64,000 nucleotides of DNA from Antedon mediterranea (GCF_964355755.1 NC_092679.1:868001-932000); one strand, 5' to 3'. Shown: positions 1 to 12,893, counted from the first letter of the stretch. A program made the numbers and translations. Notes: a model not told the origin generated them from the sequence alone.

Positions 1-592
1 ATTATTGTTTTATTTTTGACTTGCTATTCATTTATCAAAAAGATTAACGATTTTCCAAACTCTTTATTGAGCTAAAATCATCTGTAAATCTGGTGCTCAG
101 CAAGCATTTGTTTAATATATACTTTAATTTTAATTATTTTATTCGGTTCTTCATAAAAACACCAGAAAGATGAATATCAAAACTCATTAACCTAATGAAC
201 CTAATTACTGGTAATTTTTCTGACAATGCGGAAGTTGATAACATACCCTCCAATTATCTTTGTCATTCCAGGATTATTATTAGATTGTATTATTTATAAG
301 ATTAGTATGAATAATATTGGAAGGTTAGTAATAATTTCACCATAATAATTGTAGTACAGGATTACTATTCAAAGCTTCGTAAAAAACATTTTTGGTTTTT
401 TAAACTTGTGTATAGTTTGTTGACTACCTTTTGTTATGTAATGTGTGTAGTTAGCAATATAAGGGAAATGAATTACATATTTTATAGGTTTGATATATTA
501 TTTAATATTAGAAATTTATATTACTGTATTATAATTATTTCCTCCAATTAATATAACCTAGAACCTGTTAGAAGCCTTTAATTTGTCTATTT

Positions 593-830
593 TTGACTTT
601 CCTGTCCCCTTTTTTCCACTCTTGTTTGGTCTTTATGTCTTCATATTTTTACTTTTTTTCCACTCTTGTTTGTTCTTTATGTCTTCATATTTTTACTTTC
701 CTGTCCCCTTTTTTCCACTCTTGTTTGGTCTTTATGTCTTCATATTTTTACTTTCCTTGCCCCTTTTTTCCACTCTTGTTTGGTCTTTATATCTTCATAT
801 TTTTACTTTCCTTGCCCCTTTTACACTCAC
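593..830. repeat. Pyrimidine-rich minisatellite
   Basis: Four imperfect copies of a T/C-rich unit containing CCACTCTTGTTTG. Copies of that core start near 616, 660, 715 and 770, giving spacings of 44, 55 and 55 bp. Open frames here in all three plus frames are a by-product of the low-complexity sequence. Confidence 0.85.
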
Positions 831-1061
831 ATGATTATTAATACACATTATTGGATGTTTTGTTCAACATTTTTTATACTTAAATAGGATTAAAATGTGT
901 CCTTTCTCTGACCCCTTGTTGCTTTGTCTCAAGGTGTTAACCTATTAGATCCAACTCATAACTTGCATTGTATTTTCTTCCAACACTATTTAGGTATTTC
1001 GAATAACAAGTTATACCTTATGAGAATATTTTACTTGTTATCACCAGATAAATATCTATTT

Positions 1062-1117
1062 TATATTTTGTTGACAACATTATGAACCCGGGTTCGTAAT
1101 GCTGTCAACAAAATATA
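1062..1117. repeat. 56-bp near-perfect palindrome
   Basis: Two 28-bp arms meet at a central CCCGGG with no loop and differ at only two positions. It could extrude as a cruciform or be a very short foldback element. No flanking direct repeat is obvious. Confidence 0.8.
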
Positions 1118-2266
1118 CATTATCTTGTTGCTACCACAACAAACATAAAAAGACATTCATAATTATGAGATGTTTACATGGTACAGTAGTTACAATATAG
1201 TAGAAGGTCATTTGTAACCCAATGCACCAGCTTTTTAGTTGATTGAATCATGTTAATAAGTTTCTCATCTTGTAATTCAATTAATTAAAATCTTGTATAA
1301 TATTTCATGTATTATTTTATAATCAATACTGTACTGTGACCGTGACCCAGTGTTTTGTGTGAACAATGAACTGGGATCGGGTTACAGATGTTCAAATGGC
1401 ACGTCAGAGGCACCGATTTGTTCTGCATAATAGCAAGTAATTTGACCTCTTTTTCCACTCCTTACTACCTACAAGAAACATTTTAGTAATGTATGAGCAA
1501 ATCGGTTGCTTGGGTACATTAACAGAAAATACCCGTATTGAGAATGTCGAGTACAGAAGAAGAAGGTTGTTATGGATGTCAAGCTTGATAAAATGACTTG
1601 AAGAAAAGGAAGTAAAACATCAGGAGGTGGAGCTACTGGAGAGAGAGAGAGCAAGCAACAGATAATTATGATGGCTAATGGCAGACAGACCTAGAGCAAT
1701 TGCATCTCACAATTCAATTATTTGTAGCTAGAAGGATTTTATAGACTTGGTCCTTCTCGCAACCACTTCACCATCTTAAACTGACACCCTTCTCATTTGA
1801 CGTCATTGACACATTCACACAATCTTCATAATATTAATATCTAAGGTTTCAAAGGTCAAAAATGCTTTTTTCCTATTAGGTAAAATAGATGATTTAATAT
1901 TTGGTTTCCATTGCGGTGAATTAGCATATTAATGAGAAATCATTCTGGTTGATCATGGTATTGACAACAAATATGTTCAAATTATTCAAGATATATCAAA
2001 CAGATGTTAAGAAAATTATAAGATTGATAACTGCTTATCCACGTTCACAACTGTATATGTTGTAGTTTATTTCAGAATTGTAACCTTTAAATTGTTCCTA
2101 CTTTATGTCCTCAATAGCATTTTTTTAAAGTAATATCCTCTTGGTGCATGAACAGGCAGTTGGAGGAAATAGGTTGAGGCTAATTGACCCCCCTGCCCCT
2201 CATTCTCATAAAGAATAGGGACTTTCTTTCTTTCTATCTATTTAGTTTATCTTTGTTGTTTCTTAA

Positions 2267-2473
2267 TTGACATCCACACCCACACCCACCCACACACACA
2301 CATACCCACACCCACACATACCCACACACACCCACACACCCACCCACACACACACATACCCACACACCCATCCATACCCACACACACACACACATACCCA
2401 CACACACCCATACCCACACCCACCCACACATCCATACCCACACACACACATACCCACACACACACACACACAC
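2267..2473. repeat. CA-rich microsatellite/minisatellite (CACACC/CATACC mix)
   Basis: About 200 bp of interrupted (CA)n and CCCACA/CCCATA units on the plus strand, purely low complexity. The open frames across it on both strands are artefacts. Confidence 0.95.
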
Positions 2474-3269
2474 TTTATTTCTGCTATGTTAAACTGCACC
2501 TGTCATAATATGTAAATTTCCCGTTCGTTTGTTTCTATTATTCCCTTTTATTGTGTTGCGCTTGTCGTTCTTTTCATTCGTGAGCGGTAATCCTATGCAC
2601 ACCTTTGTAATACACCAGACAGGCCAGTGACAGGCCAGTGATGTAAGTTATTTGCTTCCTTTGATTACTCTCTTTAGTTTAGTTTAATACCATATTTGTA
2701 CATTTTGTTAATTTAACCTGAATACATTTTAGTTCTTTACTGTATTATTTTGTTACATTTTCAGTTTGAACCAAAATAAATCAATTGTGAAGTTCCTGGT
2801 TGGATGTTTTTTTGTATACCGATTTACATACGACGCTACGAGCGTTACACCCACAATATAATATAAATTAAGTACTAACACACACCAATAACATACAAAA
2901 CATTAATAGACTTTCTCACATTTAATCATATTTATATGTGTTATGTAACCATTGATTGATACAACATTAAGCTAATTAACTACATTACTAAACTGGCTGC
3001 ACTTTCTTTAAAATGGACACTTTTATACTCTTTTGATCCTACTCTTTTCAAATTTCAGTGGAAGATATGGGCAATTAATAGCACCCCACAAACTATAACC
3101 CCACCCCTCCGTATACCTTTCTTACTCTTTATTCCCCCCCCCCCACCCCATATCTCCATATATCTGTAGTTTATTCAATTCCAACCATGACTGAAATATG
3201 AATTTCTATCATACAAAATGCCTTTTTCTCTGAATAGGCTTCTGAAGTATATTTGAAACTCTACAAATA

Positions 3270-6200
3270 TTATAATTTTGGAACTGAAAGTGTACTAAAG
3301 TATTTACTAGCTTGGAAAGCACAATCAACTCCGATGTTATAGACGGGATGAACTGGCATCTGAAAGTAAACAATTGTAATGTATATGTTATTAGATTTAT
3401 ATAATTACATTGCACATGAACCCAAATAATCTACTGTATAGAGACATTTTCAAATACATTTGTTCAACGTGCACATTATGCTAATCTCCTGAATTAGAAT
3501 TTGGGAAAGTCTTGTCTTTTACATTCTATTGTGGCTTTCAATCAATGAATGCTTCTCTGAAATGAATAATAGATATTGATAGAAATTAATCCGTACTACA
3601 AACAACTCAGTAAGCCTAAGCCTAACAACCAGTAGACAGTCAATGGTAGCCTATGGTGCTTTACTGACTGTAAACCAATTGTGTTTTAATTTGCTTCGTA
3701 TTAACACACTAGAGCATTACTCAACATGAATCAATACTGTATTTAGAAGGAAACACTATCACTCAGGTGTTTGGTGGCAGCAGATAACAATCTTCAGTAA
3801 CTATGCATTTCATCATCATTTTAGATAATAATGGCATTTTATTTTTTTTGCTGAATTTAGTTATTATTATTATTTATCAATTGTCATCAGAAACCATACA
3901 TTGATTCATCTTTCTTAATTTCAGATGTCAGAATTATTGCAGCAAGATCTACTACAAAATTTGAAATATTAAGTTGTAATTCAGTAAATAATAATCATTT
4001 TGGAACCTGTTTATCTTCACTACGGTAACTCAACATTGTTTTAAACTATATATCATAACATACCAGTTCATTGGAACAGTCTCCCAAAACGCTTGTTGTT
4101 GCTAAGTTACCACCAGCAAAATGCTGGGCAACAGATAAGCCACTGAGACAGTAACAGGTGTGGTAGAAATCACGGGGTCTGCAACAATATCAATCATTAA
4201 TGTAAAAAATAACATACAGTTTAAAAGTTTATAAAATATCAATCATTAAAATGTCAGTTTGCTTCTATAAGATAACATATCATAGAGTATATCCTAACGA
4301 GTAAAATCCCAAGGGACTTTGGTATGAAAGTTAGTAAAACTGAGAGGGTTGGATTATACTGGGATAACTTAACAATGAAATTTAGCATCAATTAGGGAGT
4401 GGGATTATATTCAAACATGGGCTTATATTTGGTCATATACATTATACTTTAAGCCATAACAATTTATTTTAACATTCTTATATTTTATTCAATGGAAACC
4501 AACAGAGATTACCGCCATTAACAGGTTTGATACAAACAAAGCCACGACGGTTTAAAGCACCTTGATTGGTCCTAACATTGATCAAGGACTTCTCCAGTCC
4601 AGTGCCCACCTTGACCAGAGGAAAGGCATAAGCCAATACGTCTGAGGCAGATATTAGATGTTTGGATATTAGTTTATTAATAGATATAAATTTGAAAATA
4701 TGTCTAAATGTCATTGATATCACACCAGATGACAATATGTAATACACACATGGATGTAATTATAAGATCGGATTCCTATATATCCAATATCTAGCCTTTA
4801 ATTATGGCATTTTAATCACAAGTACATAGCATTTCACTTATAATAATAATAATGTTTATTTTTTTACTATTTTCAGTGACAAGGTTTTTCATGTGTATTT
4901 TTACATTCAAACCACAACCAACCATGCTTAGCATTCAGAGTACTTCAGTGTGGTGTGTATCAGAGTTTTTTTATATGTATTTAAAAACAAAACATTTTAT
5001 ACAGTGCTTAGAAGAAACTGGTTCTTACTTTCCTGGCTTGTCAACTAAGCCACCATGAACATTCTGGCAACATATAAGTATGTACTCTTGAAGAGCATCT
5101 AGAAAAAAACAAATATATTTGAAAAAGAATTTATTAATAGGCATTACCATGTATAATTGTTTTAGGCTCTGTCTAACACTATCAAACTATTTTTACAAAA
5201 AAAATGTGATGTGATGGTAGTGATATGATTATATATATGGGCACATCACATTTTTTGTTACATAAAGTTTGACAGTGTAAACAGAGCTTTAGACATTTCA
5301 ACACATTTAGTTGTCAATGACTGTGTATGTTTGTGTATGTTGTAAGCTTACTTTGATCAAACATCCAGCATCGTGTGCTAACAGCATTGTCCCCATGTCC
5401 ATTTAGTATTTTATGCACTAAAGGAAAAACACCCCCTTGCCACAATGAATAACAACCATCAACGTGTTTATTTGTTCTTCCTTGGAAACCGCCTTCAAAA
5501 CTCATTTGTCGATTGGACAACCATCTCTGCAAAAAAATAATTTAATTTAATCATAATATAAACATACCATAAAACTATTATATATTAATAAAACATTAAA
5601 CATGTTACGTTTTAGTTTTCATCACAATTTCACCTGGTCATCAGTATTTCGGTCACATTACTAAAATAAAAATTGGCATGCCTTGTATACTTACAACTAG
5701 AGCTTCAACATCACACAATCTATCATGTCCCATTAGCACCAATGCTGCCACCGCACAGAATGTATAACCACCATGGGCTTCCATACCAGGAACGCCGGCA
5801 AAACCGCCCTCATATGTCTGACAACTGAAATATACAATTTCAGAAACCACATAATGTAAGTAGTATAACCTTTTACATTACCTAGACAAACTCCAGATTT
5901 TACTAGGCAATTTTGATTTGATAAATGTTAATACCATACATACGAAAACAAACACAGATAATAACAAACAAACTCAATCATTTGTATGGTACCAGGGATA
6001 GCCCTCTAAATTCCTAAAAGGAGATTTACATCCCGAAGGTGTCCCCAATATATTATATATATGGTATATACAATTGATTTCACCTTGCAATCCATTCTGG
6101 TGTGCCCTCAAACATCTCAGATGTAGCAACATTTGTTAGCCTTGCTGCAACAGCTGCACAATAAGCACCTCTGAAAAAAATAGGGACAAAATCGTATAAT

Positions 6201-9200
6201 GAAAATCAATTTCAATTTGGAAATACAAGGTTGATTCAACATTTAGTTCATTTTTTTATTAGAAGATTATTATAAGAAATACCAGTCTAATAATTCATAA
6301 TATCAGCTTGCATAGATTATCCTTTAAAGACCCATACTTCTTTGACTCTACATGTATTTTTTTTGTAGGAGGTGCAGCATTTTTTTTAGGAATTTTTGTA
6401 TCTCCTCCATCAAAATTTATTTCAATATATTATATTTTAAATGGAAATACAATGAATTGTTCCCCCTCCTCCTCCTCAGCAGTCTGTAAGTCAGTCTCAA
6501 ATGTGTTGTGATTTTACCTGACATCAATTTCTCCTCCTTCATGCATAATAAAGCCACCATCTGCTGACCTCATTCTCATCAAAAAACCTGCTAACTTTTC
6601 CCTAAAATTAAAAAAAGAACAAAGTACTGAATAACCTATTATAGTTTGTTTAAGTTGTATTTACAATTTGCAGTATATGTGCAGTATATGTGCAGTATAT
6701 GTGCAGTATCTATGCAGTATATGTGCAGTATCTATGCAGTATATGTGCAGTATATGTGCAGTATATATGTTTTAATTATCTGTGGATACTGTTTTATTTT
6801 ATAAGGGTTTTGTCAATATGTTTTTGTCAACATTCTCACCTATTGACTACAGAATATGCTTCTTTTGTTCCTATTGTAGAAAGTGCCAAGACAGCAGCAT
6901 ATGTGGTTGCTAAATGCGCATATTGGCCAGGTCCACCTGTAATTTAATATTCAAATAACATGTGATAAGATTTATCCTAAAATGAATGGCTGGTAACAAA
7001 TGTTCAGAAGATGTGTTAAAAATAAGATTCATAAGTTAAAATAAGTTATTTCACAAAATGAAATTGAGTAGATAAACTTTGATGATACCTCCAAAACCAC
7101 CACCTGGATGTTGACATTTTCCAATAAATTGTGCTACTCTACAAAATACAAAACAATATTCGGTTCAAGAACAAAAGGAAAAATTTAACATTAGATAAAT
7201 TAAAATGAAAAGAAAATACATAAAAATATACAGTATCTCATATAAATAAATGATAAAGACGCTAGTAAATTAACAACTGAACATTTTATTGCACTACAGG
7301 CTGTTTCATGAGTATGAACTCAATCTTCAGGTGCTTGGCTCTGAATGATAGTCACTTGTGAATACAAAAAGCTATAATGAAGTTGTAAGGCAAACTGTTT
7401 ATGTGAACAATAGTATGCTAATTAGCAAGTACAACACATCTCTATTTCCTGGACAGTCTATTGTTAACCAAATTCTTATTATCTAAATTACTGATACCTT
7501 AATAGAAACTTTCTCCTATGTCTACATGCACTGACTAATTCGTTCCTATGGTTAAGTGAGCTGGTTTCAGGCTTGCTTATGATACAGTATCTATATATTC
7601 TATATCTTTTATTCTGTTATCAGATGGATAAAGCTTGGTTCCCACTAGAACGTAACGCAAGGACGTAAACGTAACGCAATCGTTTTAACCAATGACAAGC
7701 GAAGTTATAGACAGTTAGCAATCACAAGTGAATAAGCCATCGCTTGTGATTGGTCAATTCACTTGCGTTGCGTTACGTCCTTGTGTTGCGTCACTAGTAG
7801 TGGGAACCACGCTTAACTAATTCAGGTTTGTAACTACTGTGGAGTAGCTTTGCATCAGACTGTTGAATAATTGGTCAGATGTTTTGCCCTACTCTTTTTG
7901 TACTTTATACTTTTACATTGAGAACACTCGCTAGGCTAGTTATCTGGAGGTTGTGGGTTTCAGTCCCACGAGTCAGAGTATGGCAAAATATCCAACCAAT
8001 TAAGTCAGGTTTAAAACTACAGCCTAAAAAAAATTGTTTTCCCCTCTCACCATTTCTTATTTATTGGTAGTTTTATACTTACTGCGATGCATATTCTTCT
8101 GAAATCTTCTCTCCTAGAAGTTCTAAGCTGTGTAAGATCCAGTAACAGAGCCAAGGTTTGCTAGCATCCAGGCACTCGTAAGATTCTGAAAGGTGCTTCA
8201 ATCCCTTGTTCAGGTAGCCTAGATGCTTTTCACGTTCAAGTTTTGGTCTGAAAAACATTGATTGATATATTGATTGATTAATTGATATACAAGTGTATTG
8301 TAGAAACTTTTTCATATTCGTACTGTTCAACTACATTTCAGATAATAATAAATAATAATATTTTTAAATTATTACCTGGTTTTGTTGTTTTTGATGTTTA
8401 CAGAATAATTATTAATGAATTATATGTGAAATGTAAATAAGCTAAGTGGCCATAATGACACCTATTCCATATGAATATGTTGTCCATGTATATACATGGT
8501 TTTCAAAATACAGGTCTTCAATATTTTACTAAGTTTCAAACATTTCTACAAAAACGTCATACATTTTACTTATACAGTAATTATCCTTAAAATAATTCCT
8601 TGTCTTACATTTTATTTGAACCAGATATAAATGTTTGATAAACTTCACCAACTGATGCTTCTACTTTTTCCTGCAATAATAAATAAATTAAAATCAAGAC
8701 AAACGTAACAAAACCAAGGAGAAAACATACATTTGTTAAAAGGTGGTAATCCCTACCTAACTAGGCTAGTGCAGTGGTGGCATTGTTTAGTAGGTGATCA
8801 CATAAATGATGTGATCGACCTATCTAGGCTTACTCAGTAGAGTAGGCTACTGCCTAGGGTTACAGTGAGTGAGCCTCGAACCTCTGCCGATGTTATGGCT
8901 ACGTAATTACGGTTCCACTGTCTTAACCACTCGGCCACTCACTCACTCACGCCTCAATTTTTGACAATTAAGATGTTATTAACAATATTGACGATTCTAG
9001 CGGCAGAAATGAAAAATACATATTTTGTCTTTTTTGGCGTTTCATGATTTTGGGCGTTCCATAACCGGCGGCCGAAATGATCAGACACCCTGCCTAAGAC
9101 TAAAGTAGCCTCCCTTATAACTTATATAATGTAGGCCTAGCTAGTAGCTAGTAGGCCTAGCCTAGGCTAGTAGTAGTACTACTACTACTAGCCAAAAAAA

Positions 9201-9366
9201 GGCGTATGAAGACACATGTTGCACAGATTACGTCATATATAAACATTCATTTGATTATTATATTATTCATTACCTGTTCTAAGCTAGAATTAGTATGATA
9301 ACCATCTGCTTTTGAACGTTCTTTTTTCATTTGCTCAAAGTTTTCAATACACCTGGGCGCTGCCAT
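3270..9366 (-). CDS. FNTB: Protein farnesyltransferase subunit beta, 12 exons, complete
   Basis: Catalytic beta subunit of protein farnesyltransferase, which with the alpha subunit transfers farnesyl to the cysteine of C-terminal CaaX boxes in the cytosol. Exons in coding order: 9274-9366, 8609-8670, 8083-8247, 7089-7138, 6840-6936, 6518-6601, 6084-6170, 5695-5824, 5352-5526, 5029-5098, 4064-4178, 3270-3359. All have GT-AG borders and matching phases and sum to 1218 bp (405 aa; the human protein is about 437). Family hallmarks are YECLDASRPWLCYW-like [13 protein letters not shown] in exon 3, the GGF/GGFGG-type repeats of the alpha-alpha barrel, and the zinc ligands Asp279, Cys281 (VDGCYSLWQ) and His344 (FYHTCYC). 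Rat numbering is a constant 18 higher, so Arg184, His230, Arg273 and Lys276 match the diphosphate-pocket residues R202, H248, R291 and K294. The start [10 protein letters not shown] is the first ATG after the promoter. The usual Arg231 position is Ser213 here, at an exon junction. Confidence 0.97.
5164..5291 (+). mobile_element. MITE family 1, copy in FNTB intron
   Basis: Begins with a GGCTCTGTCTAACACTATC-like end and closes with the inverted partner ...GTGTAAACAGAGCTTT. The internal part carries the family core (GTGATGTG, TAGTGATATGA, GGGCACATCACA). Same family as copies at 24718, 30521, 33364, 53588, 55456, 62057 and 62704. Confidence 0.85.
6671..6769. repeat. 11-bp tandem repeat (CAGTATATGTG)
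   Basis: About nine copies of an 11-bp unit, some reading CAGTATCTATG, in an intron of FNTB just downstream of the exon at 6840-6936 in the direction of transcription. Simple tandem array with no coding value. Confidence 0.9.
7630..7816. mobile_element. MITE family 2 (GGTTCCCACTAG ends) in FNTB intron
   Basis: Terminal inverted repeats AAGCTTGGTTCCCACTAGAA and TAGTGGGAACCACGCTT, followed inward by repeated CGTAACGCAA motifs and their complements. The two halves are largely complementary, so it could fold into one long hairpin. Related elements lie at 22281-22422 and 35205-35382. Confidence 0.85.
7885..8010 (+). mobile_element. tRNA-like SINE fragment
   Basis: Holds a T-arm-like GTGGGTTTCAGTCCCAC with a five-base stem (about 7955-7972) and an upstream weak A-box-like segment. 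It is flanked by an inverted pair (AATTGGTCAGATGTTTTGCC and its degenerate complement). Too irregular for a functional tRNA; most likely a decayed SINE or foldback. Confidence 0.35.
8862..8948 (-). mobile_element. tRNA(Ser/Leu)-like element or pseudogene
   Basis: On the minus strand the A box reads TGGCCGAGTGGTTAAG, the typical D arm of class II tRNAs, and the B box reads AGAGGTTCGAGGCTC. The ends GTGAGTGAG and CTCACTCAC can pair as an extended acceptor-like stem. No clean anticodon stem is visible, which favours a tRNA-derived SINE head or tRNA pseudogene in FNTB intron 1. Confidence 0.5.
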
Positions 9367-9673
9367 CTTGTTATTTTTTTTATGATACCGCCCTCAATAT
9401 ATTTATTGTTTTGTTGATATGATGTGTGGCGCGTGTGTATGTTGGGGCGGGGCATCTTTAATTTACATATCATTACCTATGCAAGGTCCCTCGGTAGCGT
9501 ACGGTGACCTTTTTCAAATTTTGTAAACAAGTCAAAAAGCACGTCGTGTTGTTGTGTTTGTGGAAAAAGAGAACAGAAATTACGTGGTGTTTGTCTTGAA
9601 ATTGCGTGTTGTTTACGGCTGATACTCTTATAAAACAACCGAGGCATTTCATATCGAAAATACGTTTCATTTG
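9367..9673. promoter_or_regulatory. Shared promoter region of FNTB and the 10037 gene
   Basis: The FNTB start at 9366 (minus) faces a probable 5' non-coding exon of the plus-strand gene, which ends at 9673 with donor G/GTAAGT. The stretch is locally GC-rich, with a GGGGCGGGGC box near 9443-9452, and has no clear TATA box. That suggests a CpG-type bidirectional promoter. Transcription start sites cannot be placed from sequence alone. Confidence 0.5.
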
Positions 9674-10036
9674 GTAAGTATTAAGTGATAGTAAAGATTG
9701 TTTAGAATGGAGGTTCTGTTGTTCAAAACAATGAAACGTGCGACCAGCATATTGTCCCGACCCACCCGTACCTCGTAGTAGAGATACTGACTACAATTAC
9801 AACTACTGACTGATAAGCAAGGTATAGAAATAATCTACTTTCTATACTATATATTGAGGTACCTGTAACACTGGTCTATTTTAGTACATATGCATGTACA
9901 TTTGTTTTCGTTTTACAATAATTTGTATTGTACAACTGAAGACAATTTTTGTTATATAGGTTTATTTATAATTGTTTTCTTTTTTCCTCCTGTGTTTTTT
10001 TAGATTGTTTAATGTACGATCACGTCTAAAGGCAAT

Positions 10037-12893
10037 ATGTCTTTATCTGACACAGAAGTAGAAGTAAACCATCAGAACAGCAATGGAAGCCCAGGAAAAA
10101 AGAAAAAGAAATCAAAGATATCTTTAATAATACCAAATTTTTTTAGGTCTAAAAGTCAACAAGATGACAGTGTTGATGAAGGGGGACTGAGTGATGATGA
10201 AAAATGTGGCAAAATAGAAGACGATGAGCCATCAGAAATGGATGTCGACGTCAAAGAAGAATCAACATCCAACCGTATAACAATACCTGGAAGCAATTCT
10301 GGTGCTTGCTCGGCTCCAATTTTACATGAACCAGTCTGGCCTATGACCCCACCAGAGTCTGTCCATCCATGCCTACGTATCGGTCACCGACGAAGGAGCA
10401 CAACAATTTCAGAAGGAGAGAATTTAGAAGAAAAAGTATGTATGTCTAGATGTCGCCATGTTACTTTCTCGCCAGATACCATTGACCCTCCACCGAGGTC
10501 AAGCAGTTATTGCAAGTATCTTGAATCTAAGTCGTCATGTCCTATCAGAAATCTGAAGCATGAGAAACACAAACAAAAGATGGTAGGTTAAAAAACAATG
10601 ATTTTGAAAGAATGTCTATGAATGTATATAAATATAATAATCAATTGAATTGTCAGAAGTGTTGGTATTTGTTTTTGTTTTATTTCTTTCTAACCTCTTA
10701 AATTCTAAATTATTTTTATCTCTTTATGACTAAACTTTTCTATTGTCCCACAAAACATGAAAAATGAATAAATAAAATTAAAAAAAAGTTGAATAGACCA
10801 TAAAGTTAATTTACTTTTGCTGAAAAAAACTTGAAAAAAAATATTGATTTCGCTTATAAAAAAACAAAATAAATATATTATTTTTTCAAACTTGTCAGCT
10901 CAGACAATTCAAAATTATGTTGTCATCTAATGATGTTTAAACAATTTTTGCAATTCCTTTATATTTTATAATCAAACTGCAATATAGGTGAAAGGTTAAT
11001 ATTTTTAAGTACATAAAGTTTAGTGCCTGTTTTTGTGCAGGTCTGCCATGAGCATGATGTGTTGTTTGGGCATATACCTTGTAACCTATTCAAATCATTT
11101 TGGTTAAGTGTTGTTTAAACATTATTTATTGACATTATCAAACACAATCATAAATCAATCAAATAGCAGTGATTGTGCAAATAAGTCTTTCCAATGATAT
11201 CATTTCATGGTTTGTTTGTGTTTACGTTTGTAACAAGCGACATAACAGACAAAAAATATTTCCATCAAAATGACCCAGTGTCAGTATACTACTGTTGCTT
11301 AAACTTTTCTGCTCATTTTGGTAGAAATTTAACATTTCTCTTGTATAGAGTTTTTTTCTACCTCAGTGTTACATTTTCACTTCTATTCTACCATCTACTA
11401 AATTTTATTTATGCAAATAAGTAGTTAATTAAGAAATCAATACTAAAGTATTAAGAAAGCAGTTTTACATTGTTTCATAGTTTCACATTATTATTATACT
11501 TGTTGTCATTATTATCTTTACTTTTTTTATCTTTATTTTACTTTATATATTTTGTATGTTTGTATTGTATTTTTATGTGATGGATTGTGTCTGTCATGAA
11601 TTTCTGCAAAAACCAAATCAATCTGATACACATTGTAGGATATGGGTCATAGGTCAACTGCATTGTAGATTTATTGTGTAAACAAGACCTTGATCTCTAT
11701 CTTGACCTTGTAATCTAAAGTTCTTTTATACTTTGAACCTTAAAACAAGCTAAACACTATTGGTGCAAAAAACTGTTTCATTTCTTTTCATTTATTTTGT
11801 CAATTGAAAACACGATAATATAATACAATACTGTACAAATAAACATAAAAAAACCCACGGATGGTGACAGGGTTGAACAAATTAATGCAAACTTAATTGC
11901 TGTATGATTTTTTTCTGCTGTCATGGAGAACTTCTTGTTCAAAGAAAATAAACGAGTTAGTATAAAACAAGCAAACCACTCATAAGAAATGTTTTAACTT
12001 TCTTCTTTGAAGGAAATAAACAAGTTAGTATAAATGAGTGTTTGTTCACTCTAGGAAATGAAATTTATACTAAACAAAAATAATTCCTTTGAGGATTAAA
12101 ACATTGAAATTTGAAACTGTTCACTGTACTATAAAGATATGGGAACAAAAGATTGCTAAAAAATGAAACCAATTTCAATTGTTGAATGTACAGTCACCGG
12201 ATAAAAAGACAAAACCATACAAAACTACACTTTGTTTACCATAGAAAATTGTTTGATGGAATGACTATCAAAATCAAGCTTTCTGTAGCCCAAAATGAAA
12301 TGATATTCTGAATGTGAACTAACAAAACAACATTATAATCTTTCTCTACCTTCCTTCCTGAACTCAATACAACCTTGATATCTAATAATACAATTCATGC
12401 TTTCTGTGTCATCTGCTTGACCCTTTATTCTGGTTTTCCATATGTTAAGTATTTCTAACAGGTAAGCATTTGACAAAAGGATTTAGAACTTATGTATAAA
12501 ATTCTTTATATCAAACCAATGGTACAAATTACGAAAATATATAAGATAGATAAATACCTTCTTGACGGTTTCACAAACAACTTCTTCATTTGTTTGATAT
12601 AAAGAATTTTATACACATTGTTAACAAACCAGATGAATACAATCATAGATTTAGAACTTATTTTGTTAAAAATATAAGTCTTTCTTTATATCATACAAAA
12701 TTATGGTCTATGTCTGACAACAATGATCTTGTTATTCTTGATTACAAAAAAAATTCATTATTTAATAGAACCATTCTTTTTTTTTTTTTTTTTGCAGTTT
12801 CAGTTAAAAAAAGTGAATTTGAGTGATTTCCTATCAACCAGCCACCAGCGAAGTCCGTTGACATTCACTATGTCATGTGATATGATGTTTTAA
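10037..12893 (+). CDS. Unrecognised 213-aa basic/acidic protein, two coding exons
   Basis: I do not recognise this family. A 5' non-coding exon (ending 9673) joins an exon starting at 10004, in which an in-frame TAA at 10010 precedes the ATG at 10037. Coding exon 1 runs to 10582 (182 codons, donor GTAGGT). It has a lysine-rich patch GKKKKKSKISLIIPNFFRSK at residues 20-39, then an acidic serine-rich stretch, a PVWPMTPP proline segment, a basic GHRRRSTTIS site and CRHVTFSPDTIDPPP. RRRST and FSPDT look like phosphorylation sites. The probable last exon is 12798-12893: after a long T-rich tract and TGCAG it reads FQLKKVNLSDFLSTSHQRS then 12 more residues and a stop. Its phase matches, but the 2.2-kb intron and the join are inferred. 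No membrane segment or catalytic motif is seen; a nuclear or cytosolic disordered regulator is only a guess. Confidence 0.6.
10583..12797. other. Intron of the 10037 gene, no exon recognised
   Basis: AT-rich sequence without a convincing exon. It contains a pair of related segments near 11940-11975 and 12005-12045 that share a TAAACRAGTTAGTATAAA core, and a long hairpin at 12494-12614. Confidence 0.45.
12494..12614. repeat. Inverted repeat with two perfect 23-bp arms
   Basis: The arms at 12494-12516 (beginning GTATAAAATTCTTTATATC) and 12592-12614 are exact reverse complements, separated by 75 bp. A GATTTAGAACTTAT segment precedes the left arm and recurs directly at about 12648. Probably a short foldback element. 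Confidence 0.85.

Larger units (their letters stand above)
1..3269. other. Intergenic region downstream of FNTB, no gene seen
   Basis: No exon with recognisable protein similarity was found on either strand. The stretch is AT-rich and holds a pyrimidine-rich minisatellite (593-830), a short near-perfect palindrome (1062-1117), a CA-rich array (2267-2473) and a poly-C run near 3134. A TTTATT at 3128-3133, read as AATAAA on the minus strand, lies about 140 bp past the FNTB stop and is a reasonable polyadenylation signal for that gene. Confidence 0.6.

Noticed and set aside
2234-2515. Cys/Val/Gly-rich and Thr/His/Pro-rich open frames
   Set aside because: Pure translations of the CA-rich repeat.
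4478-4747. Minus-strand frame of 89 codons as an FNTB exon
   Set aside because: It lies between the FNTB exons at 5029 and 4178, which join in phase without it, and it does not resemble the enzyme.
7885-8010. Functional tRNA gene
   Set aside because: Only the T arm is convincing; no D arm, anticodon stem or acceptor pairing of the right lengths.
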